This document shows positions 34,381 to 43,435 of a stretch of DNA of 64,000 bases, piece by piece. A program made the position numbers and the translations under genes. Below the pieces are notes generated by a model. The model was not told the DNA's origin. It made no database searches and worked only from the letters and a program-made list of their open reading frames with translations. Position 1 is the first letter of the stretch, and each line of letters starts with the position of its first letter. The DNA is from an uncultured Eubacteriales bacterium. Its GTDB lineage: Bacteria; Bacillota; Clostridia; Christensenellales; Aristaeellaceae. The stretch spans positions 124,001 through 188,000 of the forward strand of contig UQNN01000002.1 of assembly GCA_900542445.1 (NCBI GenBank). Direction: 5' to 3'.

Positions 34381-35637
34381 ATGAAGAAGTTTGCGACCCT
34401 GATGCTGGCGCTCGCTATGCTGATTTCCTGCGCAGCCATCGGCATGGCCGAGGACATCACGCTGGACGTCATCATCTGCCAGTACGGCCCGAAGACCAAC
34501 GACTGGTTCACCGGCACGGGCATGAACGGCACCAGCTTCGTCAAGAAGTTTGAAGAGGCCAACCCCGGCATCAAGCTGAATCTGGAAGTCGTCTCCTGGA
34601 ACGATGTGTATACCGTGGTGTCCACCCGCATCAGCAACAACAATGCGCCGGACATCCTGAACTTGGACTCCTTCGCGGATTACGCGAACGAGGGTCTGCT
34701 CATGCCGGTTAAGGATTACTGCCCGGAAGAGCTGTACAACGATTTCTTCCCCAGCTTCATCGAGCAGTCCGTGATTGACGGCACCGTTTGGGCTGTGCCG
34801 GATCTGGCTTCCGCCCGCGCGCTGTACTACAATGTGGATCTGCTTGAGGCGGCCGGCGTTGAAGTGCCGACCACTTGGGCCGAGCTGGAAGACGTCTGCC
34901 AGGCGCTGGTTGACTTCTACGGCGGCGACGTGTATCCGTGGGGCATCGACATGACCACGGACGAAGGCCAGGCTGCGTTCGCGTACTATGCATGGGGCAA
35001 CGGCGGCGGCTTCGTCGATGACGAGGGCAACTGGACGGTCAATTCCGACGCGAACGTCGAAGCGGTCGAGTTTGCGGTTGATCTCTACAAGAAGGGCTAC
35101 ACCAACCCGAACCCGGCGACCCAGACCCGTTATGACCTTCAGGATATGTTCGGCGCGGGCAAGCTGGCGATGGTCATCGCCCCGAATTCCCTGCCGACTT
35201 ACATTGCCGACAAGGGTTACACCAACGTGAACTATGCCGTGGCGGATATCCCGCATAACGAGGGCAAGACGTCCAGCTCTGTGGGCGTTATGGACCGCAT
35301 CATGGCGTTCAAGGACGACAGCGCGCCGGATCAGGCCGCCCGCAACGAGGCCATCGGCAAGTTCCTGACGTTCTTCTACGATCCGGAGAACTACGTGGGC
35401 TGGGTCAGCATGGAAGACTTCCTGCCGGCCGTGAACTCCGCTGTGGCGGCGCTGGTTGAGGCGAACCCGTCCTTCGAGGCGTGGCTGAACGTGCTGGACG
35501 GCTGCAAGTTCTATCCGACCGCGAAGGCCGAGTGGATCGACGTGAAGCAGGGCGCGGCGGCTGTTGAGCAGAGCGCGCTGACCGGCGGCGACGTGAAGAC
35601 GCTGCTCGACGAGCTTCAGGCGAAGATCACCAAGTAA
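34381..35637 (+). CDS. Sugar ABC transporter, extracellular substrate-binding protein
   Basis: Carbohydrate-binding protein of 418 residues (MalE-like, SBP family 1): KFEEANPGIKLNLEVVSW, then NAPDILNLDSFADYANEG, and AVPDLASARALYYNVDLLEAAG. Signal peptide ends either at a lipobox-like LISC (14-17) or at GMAED. ATG 34381 follows AGGAGG. It heads an operon with two permeases and a sugar kinase; the ATPase is missing, so a shared MsmK-type ATPase elsewhere is likely. Confidence 0.92.
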   Translation: MKKFATLMLALAMLISCAAIGMAEDITLDVIICQYGPKTNDWFTGTGMNGTSFVKKFEEANPGIKLNLEVVSWNDVYTVVSTRISNNNAPDILNLDSFADYANEGLLMPVKDYCPEELYNDFFPSFIEQSVIDGTVWAVPDLASARALYYNVDLLEAAGVEVPTTWAELEDVCQALVDFYGGDVYPWGIDMTTDEGQAAFAYYAWGNGGGFVDDEGNWTVNSDANVEAVEFAVDLYKKGYTNPNPATQTRYDLQDMFGAGKLAMVIAPNSLPTYIADKGYTNVNYAVADIPHNEGKTSSSVGVMDRIMAFKDDSAPDQAARNEAIGKFLTFFYDPENYVGWVSMEDFLPAVNSAVAALVEANPSFEAWLNVLDGCKFYPTAKAEWIDVKQGAAAVEQSALTGGDVKTLLDELQAKITK

Positions 35638-35674
35638 GGCTGTATTCGGATTAACGAAAGCAAACCTGTGAGGG

Positions 35675-35706
35675 AAGGGGGTTGGAAAATCCGACCCCCT
35701 TCTTTT
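35675..35706 (+). terminator. Terminator-like hairpin after the binding-protein gene
   Basis: AAGGGGGTTGG pairs with CCGACCCCCTT around AAAAT, followed by CTTTTC. It can reduce permease expression relative to the binding protein. Confidence 0.8.
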
Positions 35707-35767
35707 CGGCTTTTATGAGAGAGCCTCTGAAATCATTTTTAAATCAATCTGCGCCGGACAACTCCAT

Positions 35768-35826
35768 CAGTCAGCTTCGCTGACAGCTCCCTCTTTGAGG
35801 GAGGTGGCACGCCGCAGGCGTGACGG
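35768..35826. repeat. Palindromic repeat of the CTCCCTC/GAGGGAG family, copy S1
   Basis: Three adjoining hairpins: TCAGC/GCTGA, CTCCCTC/GAGGGAG and CACGCC/GGCGTG. This composition is like the common Clostridial intergenic palindromes. It lies between the binding-protein and permease genes. Confidence 0.75.
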
Positions 35827-35859
35827 AAGGAGTTATACATCACAAGGAGGTAAACCAGT

Positions 35860-36747
35860 TTGAATTCCGTTCTCGTGCGTCACAAGTGGGAACCTTATAT
35901 CTGGCTGCTGCCAAGCATCCTGCTGATGACGATCTTCGTCGTTTTCCCGATTGGCATCGTCTTCAAGCTCGCGTTCAGCGAGATTTCCAAGGCGGGCATT
36001 GTCGGCGGCTTCGTCGGCTTTGCGAATTTTAAAGAGGCCGTTTCTGCGCCTGTGTTCGGCACGGTGATGCTCAATACGGTGGTGTGGGTGGTTTCGGTCG
36101 TCGGTCTGTCCACGCTGTTCGGCTTCATCATCGCGATGACGCTCAACCAGAAATTCCATGGCCGCAAGCTGGCGCGTTCGGTCGTCGTCTTTCCGTGGGC
36201 GACCTCGCTGGTCATTCAGGCTTCCGTCTGGAATTACATCATCAAGTATGAATACGGCAACCTGAACAACGTACTGCTGAATCTGGGTATCATTCGGGAT
36301 GCGATCAACTGGCGCGCAACCTACCAGATCGAGTTTGCATGGGAATGCGGCGTGGGTATTTTCGTCACGATTCCGTTCGTCACGTTCTGCGTGCTCTCCG
36401 GTCTGCAATCCATCGACGCGGCGTATTACGAGGCGGCGACGGTGGATGGCGCATCCTGGTGGCAGAAGCTGACGAAGATCACCATTCCGCTGGTCCGCCC
36501 GTCGCTGACGGTCAGCACCGTGCTCAACGTGATTTACGTCTTTAACTCCTTCCCGATCATTTACACCATCACCAAGGGCGCGCCGGCCAACAAGACCGAT
36601 ACGCTCATCACGTATCTGTATATGCTGGCGTTTTACGACCAGAAGAAAGGCCCGGCAACGGCGCTGTCCGTCATCGGCTTCCTGATTCTGTGCGCGGTGG
36701 CGGGGCTGTACATGGTCATTTCGCTGCGGAAGGAGGATCAGGCATAA
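35860..36747 (+). CDS. Sugar ABC transporter permease, MalF type
   Basis: Permease of 295 residues with six helices and the EAA-type loop YEAATVDGASWWQKLTKITIPLVRP. TTG start at 35860, 9 bases after AAGGAGG; no ATG fits. It overlaps the next permease by one base (TAATG). Confidence 0.92.
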   Translation: MNSVLVRHKWEPYIWLLPSILLMTIFVVFPIGIVFKLAFSEISKAGIVGGFVGFANFKEAVSAPVFGTVMLNTVVWVVSVVGLSTLFGFIIAMTLNQKFHGRKLARSVVVFPWATSLVIQASVWNYIIKYEYGNLNNVLLNLGIIRDAINWRATYQIEFAWECGVGIFVTIPFVTFCVLSGLQSIDAAYYEAATVDGASWWQKLTKITIPLVRPSLTVSTVLNVIYVFNSFPIIYTITKGAPANKTDTLITYLYMLAFYDQKKGPATALSVIGFLILCAVAGLYMVISLRKEDQA

Positions 36748-38333
36748 TGGAGAGGCAAAACAAGAGCAGATTGCTGGTCTGTCTGAGCTGTGTGCTCATT
36801 ACGCTGTCCGTTCTGCTGCTTCCGCTGGCTTTCTTTGAAACGAATATTTTCGTCAAGCGCAGCGCAAACACATTTGTCGGCGACGAGAAATACGTTGAAG
36901 CGCGCGCGGAGGTGGAGGCCGTCGCGGCGCAGTACGAAGGCGCGTCGATTGAGGAGAGCGTGACTGAGCGCGTCAACTCAAAGGGCGTCGCCACGTCGAT
37001 GGTCACGTTCACGGTCAAAGAGAAGATCAAGCGCAACGGCCTTGACTTTCTGCTGGGCGGCATTGGCCACAGCGAGGGCATGACGGGCATTGGGCCGACG
37101 AACATCATGCGCCTGCTGCTGGTCTGTCTGGCGGTTTCGCTGGCGCTGGCGGCTGGCGCAAGCCATAAGACGCTGGCGCTGGCGCGCGAACAGCTGCCCG
37201 AAAAGGCAAAGTGGTTGTATCTGGCTTCCGGCGTATTTGCGCTGATTGCGCTGTTTTGCGTGCCTGCGTTTGCGAGGTCGATCAATTACACGTTCTCCCG
37301 GCAGGTGGATCTGCTGGTCGGCGGCCACATCCAAAACGAAGCGCTGCTGGCGCAGCTCAGCAATTTCCTTTATGACGGCGGCGCGGGCGAAAACCTGCTG
37401 GATATGCTCGGCGGACTGACGGTGCAGACGAACTGGGTGCTTTGGATTGCGTTCGCCTCGATCTTCCTGCTGCTGTGCGCGATCACGTATCTGCGCTGCG
37501 GCGAACTGCAAAAGACGCTGGCGCGCGGCGGGCTGTATCTGTTCGTCATCGTGCTGTGCATCTTCATCCTCTATCCGTTCTATGTGATGCTGATTACGGG
37601 CTTCCGCAGCAACGCGGAAACGACGGACATGTATTTCCTGCACATGCTGCCGACGAAGTGGGTGTGGAGCAACCTCAAGGATATCTGTGATCGCGGCGTG
37701 CTGCGTTTCCTGCTCAACTCCATCATGCTCTCCACGGGCGCGACGGCAATCGCGATGCTCTGCGGCATCCCGGCGGCTTACGCGATGGCGCGCATGAACT
37801 TCAAGGGACGCAACCTGTTCCTCGGCTTCGTCATCATGAGCCAGATGTTCTCTCCGGTGGTGCTGCTGGTCGGCATTTCCCAGCTGATGAACACGCTGCA
37901 TTTGAACGACACAATTTTGGGACTCATGCTCATCAACGCGGCGTTTAACCAGGCGTTTGCCATCTGGCTGCTGCGCGGCACATTCGTCTCGATCTCCCCG
38001 GAGATGGAACAGGCCGCCTGCATTGACGGATGCAACACTGTCGGCGCACTCTGGCACATCCTGCTGCCGATGGCCGCGCCGGGCATTGTGACGACGCTGA
38101 TCTTTGTATTCATCAACTCGTGGAACGAATACACGATTTCCACCGTGCTCATTTCCCCCCCGGCAAACAAGCCGATCACCGTGGGCATCACGCAGTTCAG
38201 CTCGTTTAACATGATCGAATGGCAGTACCTCTTTGCGGCGGCGCTGCTGGCGACCATTCCGGTTATCATCCTGTTTATGTGCATCGAAAAGCACCTCGCC
38301 GAGGGCCTGACTTCCGGCGGCGTGAAGGGCTAA
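36747..38333 (+). CDS. Sugar ABC transporter permease, MalG type, with long N-terminal extension
   Basis: The last 270 residues are a normal MalG-type permease (start near LYLFVIVLCIFILYPFYV, EAA loop EQAACIDGCNTVGALWHILLP). The protein, however, has 528 residues against the usual 270-300. The extra N-terminal part of about 255 residues has one helix at 8-30, an outside-type segment 31-115 rich in charged residues, then helices at about 119-137, 155-175 and 228-248. No stop or frameshift separates the parts. The function of the extension is unknown. Confidence 0.88.
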   Translation: MERQNKSRLLVCLSCVLITLSVLLLPLAFFETNIFVKRSANTFVGDEKYVEARAEVEAVAAQYEGASIEESVTERVNSKGVATSMVTFTVKEKIKRNGLDFLLGGIGHSEGMTGIGPTNIMRLLLVCLAVSLALAAGASHKTLALAREQLPEKAKWLYLASGVFALIALFCVPAFARSINYTFSRQVDLLVGGHIQNEALLAQLSNFLYDGGAGENLLDMLGGLTVQTNWVLWIAFASIFLLLCAITYLRCGELQKTLARGGLYLFVIVLCIFILYPFYVMLITGFRSNAETTDMYFLHMLPTKWVWSNLKDICDRGVLRFLLNSIMLSTGATAIAMLCGIPAAYAMARMNFKGRNLFLGFVIMSQMFSPVVLLVGISQLMNTLHLNDTILGLMLINAAFNQAFAIWLLRGTFVSISPEMEQAACIDGCNTVGALWHILLPMAAPGIVTTLIFVFINSWNEYTISTVLISPPANKPITVGITQFSSFNMIEWQYLFAAALLATIPVIILFMCIEKHLAEGLTSGGVKG

Positions 38334-38345
38334 TTGAAAAATATG

Positions 38346-38386
38346 GCTCCTCCCTCCAAGGGAGGAGCTGTCGCCGTTAAGCGGCT
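38346..38386. repeat. Palindromic repeat of the CTCCCT/AGGGAG family, copy S2
   Basis: GCTCCTCCCT pairs with AGGGAGGAGC around CCA, then GCCG-TTAA-GCGGC. It lies between the permease and kinase genes. Confidence 0.7.
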
Positions 38387-38401
38387 GAGAGGAAAAATCA
38401 C

Positions 38402-39490
38402 ATGAATCAGCATATCGAAAGCGTCATCCTCCAATTTGATATTCCGGATGGCGCGTGGACGGCCGAACCGTATGGCAACGGCCACATCAACGACACCTAT
38501 CTGATTGCGGCGGGGGAGAAGCATTTCATTCTCCAGCGTGTCAACGGGTACGTTTTCCCCAAGCCGGAGGACGTGATCGAGAACATCGAGCGCGTGACCG
38601 ATTTTCTCAAGGAACAGATTGCCCAGGAGGGCGGCGACCCTGAGCGGGAAACGCTGACCCTCGTTAAGACGCAGCAGGGAACGCATTTTGCGTATGACGA
38701 GCAGGGCAATCTGTGGCGCATGTATCTGTTTATCGAGGATGCGGTATCCCGCGATCTGCCGGATACGCCGGAGCTGTTCGAGCTTTGCGGCGAGGCTTTT
38801 GGCAAGTTCCAGCGTCAGATGGGCGCGTTTCCGGCCGATTCGCTGCACGAAACCATCCATGATTTCCACAACACCCCGGCGCGCTATCGTCAGCTGCAAG
38901 ACGCGATTGCGTGCAATGAGGCCGGAAGGCTGGGCGAAGTGCAGCCGGAAATCGCCTTCTGTCGGCAATATGAGCAGGAAGTGCGCGCGCTGGTGGACGC
39001 GCTTGAGCAGGGGGAAATCCCGCTGCGCGTGACCCACAACGATACCAAGCTCAACAATGTGCTGCTGGATAGCAAAACCGGGCGCGGCGTGTGCGTGATC
39101 GATCTGGATACGGTGATGCCGGGTCTTACGGCCTACGACTTTGGCGACGCCATCCGCACGGGCGCGAACACCGCCGAAGAGGATGAGCGCGATCTGAGCC
39201 GCGTTCAATTCTCTCTGCCGATGTTTGAAGCGTTTACCCGCGGCTTTTTGAAGGAGGCCGGGCAGACGTTGACGGCGCGGGAAATTGAGTTGCTCCCGAT
39301 GGGCGCGAAGCTGATGACGCTGGAATGCGGCATGCGCTTTCTGGCCGACCATTTGAACGGCGACAAGTATTTCCGCGTCCATCGCGAAGGCCATAACCTC
39401 GATCGTGCGCGCACACAGTTTGAATTGGTGCGCCATATGGAGGAAAATTGGCAGAACATGGCGGATATTGTTCGGATGTGCGCAAAATAA
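38402..39490 (+). CDS. N-acetylhexosamine 1-kinase-like phosphotransferase
   Basis: APH-fold kinase of 362 residues. The N-terminal YGNGHINDTYLI (24-35), catalytic THNDTKLNNVLLD (211-223) and CVIDLDTVMPG (231-241) match NahK/LnpB-type kinases, which phosphorylate GlcNAc or GalNAc at C1. In this place it would act on sugar freed from glycans brought in by the preceding ABC importer. No lacto-N-biose phosphorylase is in the window. ATG 38402 follows GAGAGGA. Confidence 0.8.
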   Translation: MNQHIESVILQFDIPDGAWTAEPYGNGHINDTYLIAAGEKHFILQRVNGYVFPKPEDVIENIERVTDFLKEQIAQEGGDPERETLTLVKTQQGTHFAYDEQGNLWRMYLFIEDAVSRDLPDTPELFELCGEAFGKFQRQMGAFPADSLHETIHDFHNTPARYRQLQDAIACNEAGRLGEVQPEIAFCRQYEQEVRALVDALEQGEIPLRVTHNDTKLNNVLLDSKTGRGVCVIDLDTVMPGLTAYDFGDAIRTGANTAEEDERDLSRVQFSLPMFEAFTRGFLKEAGQTLTAREIELLPMGAKLMTLECGMRFLADHLNGDKYFRVHREGHNLDRARTQFELVRHMEENWQNMADIVRMCAK

Positions 39491-39500
39491 TACAGAAATG

Positions 39501-39549
39501 CAAGCGGTTTGATTCCCATATTTTTTAGGAATCAGGCCGCTTGTTATTT
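39501..39549 (+). terminator. Terminator of the second sugar ABC operon
   Basis: AAGCGGTTTGATTCC pairs with GGAATCAGGCCGCTT (two G-T pairs), then TTGTTATTTG. Confidence 0.8.
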
Positions 39550-39562
39550 GTTGCGCTCCGCG

Positions 39563-39591
39563 TTGATTTGGGGCAGGGGTTCGGGTATAAT
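39563..39591 (+). promoter_or_regulatory. Promoter of the unrecognised 500-residue gene
   Basis: TTGATT (39563-39568), 17-base spacer, TATAAT (39586-39591). Confidence 0.7.
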
Positions 39592-39633
39592 AAAAAATAG
39601 AAAAATCAAAAACCCGCAGGAGAAGAGAGAACG

Positions 39634-41136
39634 ATGAAGGCAGCGCCCGCAGCACAGCCGTTACTTACCTTCGGCCAATGTTTGAAACAGATTCTTAAAA
39701 CGCGTAAATTGTCAGCCTCAGCGCTGTCGCGGATGATGGAACAGAAGAGCCGGAACAGCATGTTCCGCATTTTGGATGATACCGGCGGCCCGGCTGTGCA
39801 GGCGGCATTCTATGAAAGTTTGAAGGAATGCGATTGTCTTCACCTGACGAAAGCGGAAGAACACGCGCTTGAAGTCGCGCTGGAGGTCAGCCGCGTCGGT
39901 CAGACGGGATACACGACCAACCTGGCGATGCACCGCCTGCTTGGAGATGTGGATATTCAGACTGCCCCGGATGTGCCGTTTCGTGTGGATCGCAGTCTGG
40001 ATGGTTCGGTGACCACGCTGCGCGAGAGCATGAATCGGCTTGCCAGCGAGCAGAAACGCGTGCAGTTTACCATCACGGGCTGCTGCTATCGCGCGGTGTT
40101 TGACCGCATTACCGAGGCGTTCAGGCAGTCCGACTGCGAGTTTTCAATCAAGCATTATATGTATACCGGCGGCGACGAGATCATCAGCTGCGTGTCGGCG
40201 ATCCAGCCTGTGCTCTATCTGCCGTCCTACACGGGTTACTGCATCGAGGAGAACATGTTTAACGCCCAGCGCGAGCAGGTCTATCGGTGCAACACGATTA
40301 CCGCGCACTGCGAAGACGCGCAGGGGCGCAAGCAGACGTATATGGCCGTCATGATCGACCCGCGGCGCATGATTTCCATCGGGCTGGCGGATGAACGCAA
40401 TGTCGGCATTCTTGAACGGATGATGCGGGAGGATCAGCCGAAGATGCATCCGATCAAGAGCAGCTTTGCGCTCAACCATGCGCCGGAAGATTATCTGGCC
40501 TATACCGAAAGTTTTTGGAAACTGGAACGCGGGCGCAGCGTGTACGACATCAAGCTCGATGTGCCGATCAATTTTATTGCGCCGGAAGTACTGGTCGGGC
40601 CGGCGCGGGACGGTTTCGCGGAAAAAGGCTTTGCACAGGATGATGCGCTCGATGCGATGATTCAGCGGTTCTATGCGGTGCATCAGAAACGTTTTGACAA
40701 CTATTTTCAAAAACGCAGACCGACGCACACCATCTTTTCCAAACAGGCGATGGCACATTTTGCCAAAACCGGCAGGCAGAGCGATCACTTTTTCGCCATG
40801 CGCCCTTTCACAAGGGAAGAGCGCGTCGCCGTTTTGACCCATCTCAAGGCGCAGAACGAGCAGAATCCATATTTTTCCATCTATTTCTTCAAACCGGAGT
40901 ACCATCAGCCGCGCACGGAAATCTGCCTGTACGAGGGCAAGGGGACAATGCTGACCAAAGCCGATACGGATTATGATTTTTCCAGCATGCATGCCGAAGC
41001 GCTGATCACGCAGCCGGAATTCAGCCGGAAATACAAGGAGTTTTTCCTGAAAGACCTCTTGGAGAGCAAAGTGCTTTCGCCCAAAGAGACGCTGGCCGCT
41101 TTTGACGAATTGATTGAGATTGCAAAAGACGCATAA
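39634..41136 (+). CDS. Unrecognised protein with putative N-terminal helix-turn-helix
   Basis: 500 residues, soluble, no signal peptide. Residues about 12-45 (FGQCLKQILKTRKLSASALSRMM) look like an XRE-type helix-turn-helix, the only feature I can assign. The remainder (100-500) is a mixed alpha/beta protein with many aromatic residues and no motif I know; it may be a sensor domain. It has its own promoter and terminator. It follows the glycan importer operon and could regulate it, but nothing in the sequence proves this. ATG 39634 follows GGAGAAGAGAG. Confidence 0.75.
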   Translation: MKAAPAAQPLLTFGQCLKQILKTRKLSASALSRMMEQKSRNSMFRILDDTGGPAVQAAFYESLKECDCLHLTKAEEHALEVALEVSRVGQTGYTTNLAMHRLLGDVDIQTAPDVPFRVDRSLDGSVTTLRESMNRLASEQKRVQFTITGCCYRAVFDRITEAFRQSDCEFSIKHYMYTGGDEIISCVSAIQPVLYLPSYTGYCIEENMFNAQREQVYRCNTITAHCEDAQGRKQTYMAVMIDPRRMISIGLADERNVGILERMMREDQPKMHPIKSSFALNHAPEDYLAYTESFWKLERGRSVYDIKLDVPINFIAPEVLVGPARDGFAEKGFAQDDALDAMIQRFYAVHQKRFDNYFQKRRPTHTIFSKQAMAHFAKTGRQSDHFFAMRPFTREERVAVLTHLKAQNEQNPYFSIYFFKPEYHQPRTEICLYEGKGTMLTKADTDYDFSSMHAEALITQPEFSRKYKEFFLKDLLESKVLSPKETLAAFDELIEIAKDA

Positions 41137-41138
41137 AA

Positions 41139-41179
41139 AATCAGCCGCGTGAATGAAAAGACGCGGCTGATTCGTTTTG
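41139..41179 (+). terminator. Rho-independent terminator
   Basis: AATCAGCCGCGT pairs with ACGCGGCTGATT (12 bases, perfect) around a 10-base loop, then CGTTTTG. Confidence 0.85.
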
Positions 41180-41210
41180 TAGGCGAAAAACGAAAGAGAG
41201 AGGAGAGAAC

Positions 41211-41747
41211 ATGGAGCATATCGTTTTTGAAAAGAAAAATCTGGGTTTGATCGCGCTGTTTCTCGTTTTGATTGCCGCGGTTGTGCTGCTGACGACAGAA
41301 GAGGAACACGAGAAGGAAATGCCCCTGCCCGATGTGAAGCTGACGGAGATTATGCCGCACAGCACGCAGCCCAACGCGGATGGAAAAGCGCTGGGGTTTA
41401 TCACCCTGACCAATCAAACGGAGGAAACGGTGGATTTATCGGGCTGGGGACTGGCCGACCGGGCCTATAAGGTGAAATATGTCTTTGAAATCGGAACGAC
41501 GCTGGCAGGCGGCGAAAACCTGACCGTATATCTGGCGGGAAAGCATGGCGCAAGCGGCACGCAGCGGTATGCTTCCTTTGGGCTTTCTGCTCATCACGCG
41601 GAACACGTGTATCTGTACGCGGCGGATGGACGCACGAGCGACGAGGTTGAGCTGCCCGCGCTGGGGGAGAACGGCGCATATCGGTGGGTGGATGGAGCAT
41701 GGATCATCGATGCGCCGGAGGATGAGGAAGAGGCGGAAGCGAAATAA
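41211..41747 (+). CDS. Membrane-anchored lamin-tail-domain protein
   Basis: 178 residues: one N-terminal membrane helix (about 11-27), a short charged linker, then a lamin-tail (LTD) immunoglobulin-like domain (VKLTEIMPHSTQ, GFITLTNQTEETVDLSGWGLAD, GGENLTVYLAGK) and an acidic end. Outside the cell by topology. Role unknown; LTD domains often accompany surface or competence-like proteins. ATG 41211 follows GAGAGGAGAG. Confidence 0.8.
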   Translation: MEHIVFEKKNLGLIALFLVLIAAVVLLTTEEEHEKEMPLPDVKLTEIMPHSTQPNADGKALGFITLTNQTEETVDLSGWGLADRAYKVKYVFEIGTTLAGGENLTVYLAGKHGASGTQRYASFGLSAHHAEHVYLYAADGRTSDEVELPALGENGAYRWVDGAWIIDAPEDEEEAEAK

Positions 41748-41915
41748 AAATTGAAGAACGATCTGGATTCGCTGGCGCCTGGTGCAAAGAGAGACAGCGT
41801 GACCGAAGTCACGCAGCCTTCTCCTCCGAAAAAAACCTGAAGAACAAGCAGCAACAACAAGCAACCAAATTGGAACAGGGTAATCCCCCGAAACACACTC
41901 CTCTTCATGTAGAAG

Positions 41916-41945
41916 ACGGGAATCCGGACAGGGTTCCCGTTTTCG
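41916..41945 (+). terminator. Rho-independent terminator
   Basis: ACGGGAATCC pairs with GGGTTCCCGT (one G-T pair) around GGACA, followed by TTTTC. It lies 168 bases past the lamin-tail gene; the stretch 41748-41915 shows no gene. Confidence 0.75.
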
Positions 41946-41952
41946 ATTGTAT

Positions 41953-41981
41953 CTTGCAGGAAAAAACAAAAAATGATAGAA
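41953..41981 (+). promoter_or_regulatory. Promoter of the PucR-AzlCD operon
   Basis: TTGCAG (41953-41958), 17-base spacer, TAGAAT (41976-41981). Confidence 0.65.
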
Positions 41982-42024
41982 TATACGCAGTCATTCGCGA
42001 CAAAAGCGCAGGAGGGGAACGGGC

Positions 42025-43182
42025 TTGATTCACATTAAGGAGCTGTTTCGGCTTCAAAATATTCATCGCTTACGTCTGATTGCCGGTCAGAACGGGTTGG
42101 AACGCACGGTGACGGAAGCCGTGCTGTTTGAATACGATCCATCCCGCGTGCAGCTGCCGGACTTTTACCGCGGCGATCTGGTTGTGACAACGCTGGCGTA
42201 TGCGCGCGGCGATGCAAAGCTGGTGGCGCATTCTCTTCAGGCGCTGATGAATCAGGGCATTGCGGGGCTGATGGTCAAGACGGCGTATTTCAGCGAACTG
42301 CCGCAGGCGGTCATTACGCTGGCCAACCGTCTCGGCACGCCTGTGTTTTTGTTTGACGATACCTACATCGAAGAGGTTATTTTGCAGGTGACGGATCTCA
42401 TCCGCGGCAAGCGCCACTTCGCGGGCTTTGAGCAGGATGTGGACGCGCTCATGCGCGGTGATCTGACCGAAGAACAAACGAGGGAACGCGCGCGGCGCAT
42501 CGACCCGCTGGGGCAGAGCAGCTACCGCATCTATGCCGTCAGCCCGAAGGAACGCATGATCACGCTGGATGATAAGCTCTATGCGCTGATGGAGACGGAC
42601 GCGGACGCGGCGCACCGATGTACGTTTGTCGAATGGCGGCGCATGATGCTGGCGCTCTGCCGCGAGGAGGATGGGCTGTCCGCACAGGAAGCGCTTACGC
42701 GTTTTGGCGATCTGCTGACGCGCGCAGGCGTGGACAGGCAGTCTGTTGTCATCGGGCAGAGCGACTTGCGGGAAGCGCGCGCGCAGATGGGCGCGTCCCT
42801 CTGCGAAGCGGTGTATGCCGCGCGGGCGGCGAAACTGTGCGGAAAGGCGGAGCTGGCTGCGCACGAGCTGGGGCTTTATGCCTATCTGTTCCCGATGAGC
42901 GAAAATCCCTTTGTCTGCGACCGATGCCGGCGGGTGCTTTCCGCCATCCGCGAATATGACGCGCAGAACCACACCAATCTGGAACAGACGGCGCTGGTCT
43001 ACGTGAAGGAAAACATGGAGATTGCCGCCGCCGCGAAAGTGCTGTTTCAGCATCCGAACACGGTGCGCTACCGCCTGAGCAAGATTCAGCGCATCATCGG
43101 CATGGAGGATGACCCGCTCTTTGCGCCGATGCTCAGCCTGACGGTGAGCCTGTCGCGTATTCTGGCGGAAGGACAGGTTTAA
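42025..43182 (+). CDS. PucR-family transcriptional regulator
   Basis: 385 residues: N-terminal PucR sensing domain (LIAGQNGLERTVTEAVLFEYD, GDLVVTTLAYA) and a C-terminal CdaR/PucR helix-turn-helix (NMEIAAAAKVLFQHPNTVRYRLSKIQRI). TTG start at 42025, 8 bases after GGAGGGG. PucR members respond to purine or amino acid availability. Here it leads directly into the AzlCD exporter genes, which it may control together with itself. Confidence 0.9.
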   Translation: MIHIKELFRLQNIHRLRLIAGQNGLERTVTEAVLFEYDPSRVQLPDFYRGDLVVTTLAYARGDAKLVAHSLQALMNQGIAGLMVKTAYFSELPQAVITLANRLGTPVFLFDDTYIEEVILQVTDLIRGKRHFAGFEQDVDALMRGDLTEEQTRERARRIDPLGQSSYRIYAVSPKERMITLDDKLYALMETDADAAHRCTFVEWRRMMLALCREEDGLSAQEALTRFGDLLTRAGVDRQSVVIGQSDLREARAQMGASLCEAVYAARAAKLCGKAELAAHELGLYAYLFPMSENPFVCDRCRRVLSAIREYDAQNHTNLEQTALVYVKENMEIAAAAKVLFQHPNTVRYRLSKIQRIIGMEDDPLFAPMLSLTVSLSRILAEGQV

Positions 43183-43195
43183 ACGGGAGAAACGC

Positions 43196-43435
43196 ATGGA
43201 AACGAGAATGAAGCCCGGCGATGTGGTGCGCCATTTTAAGGGAAACCGATACCAGATTTTGTATTTTGCCAAGGATTCCGAAACGCAGGAAGACGTAGTG
43301 GTCTACCGCGCGCTGTATGGCGAACGCGGCGTTTGGGTGCGCCCGATGGGGATGTTCTTTTCGCCGGTTGACAAGGTCAAATATCCGGATGTGAAGCAGG
43401 TCTATCGGTTTGAGCGCGTGGGGGAAGACGCATGA
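43196..43435 (+). CDS. DUF1653 family protein
   Basis: 79 residues with the full DUF1653 pattern (GDVVRHFKGNRYQILYFAKDSET, VVYRALYGERGVWVRPMGMFF). Small cytoplasmic protein of unknown function. Its TGA overlaps the azlC ATG by 4 bases. Confidence 0.92.
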   Translation: METRMKPGDVVRHFKGNRYQILYFAKDSETQEDVVVYRALYGERGVWVRPMGMFFSPVDKVKYPDVKQVYRFERVGEDA

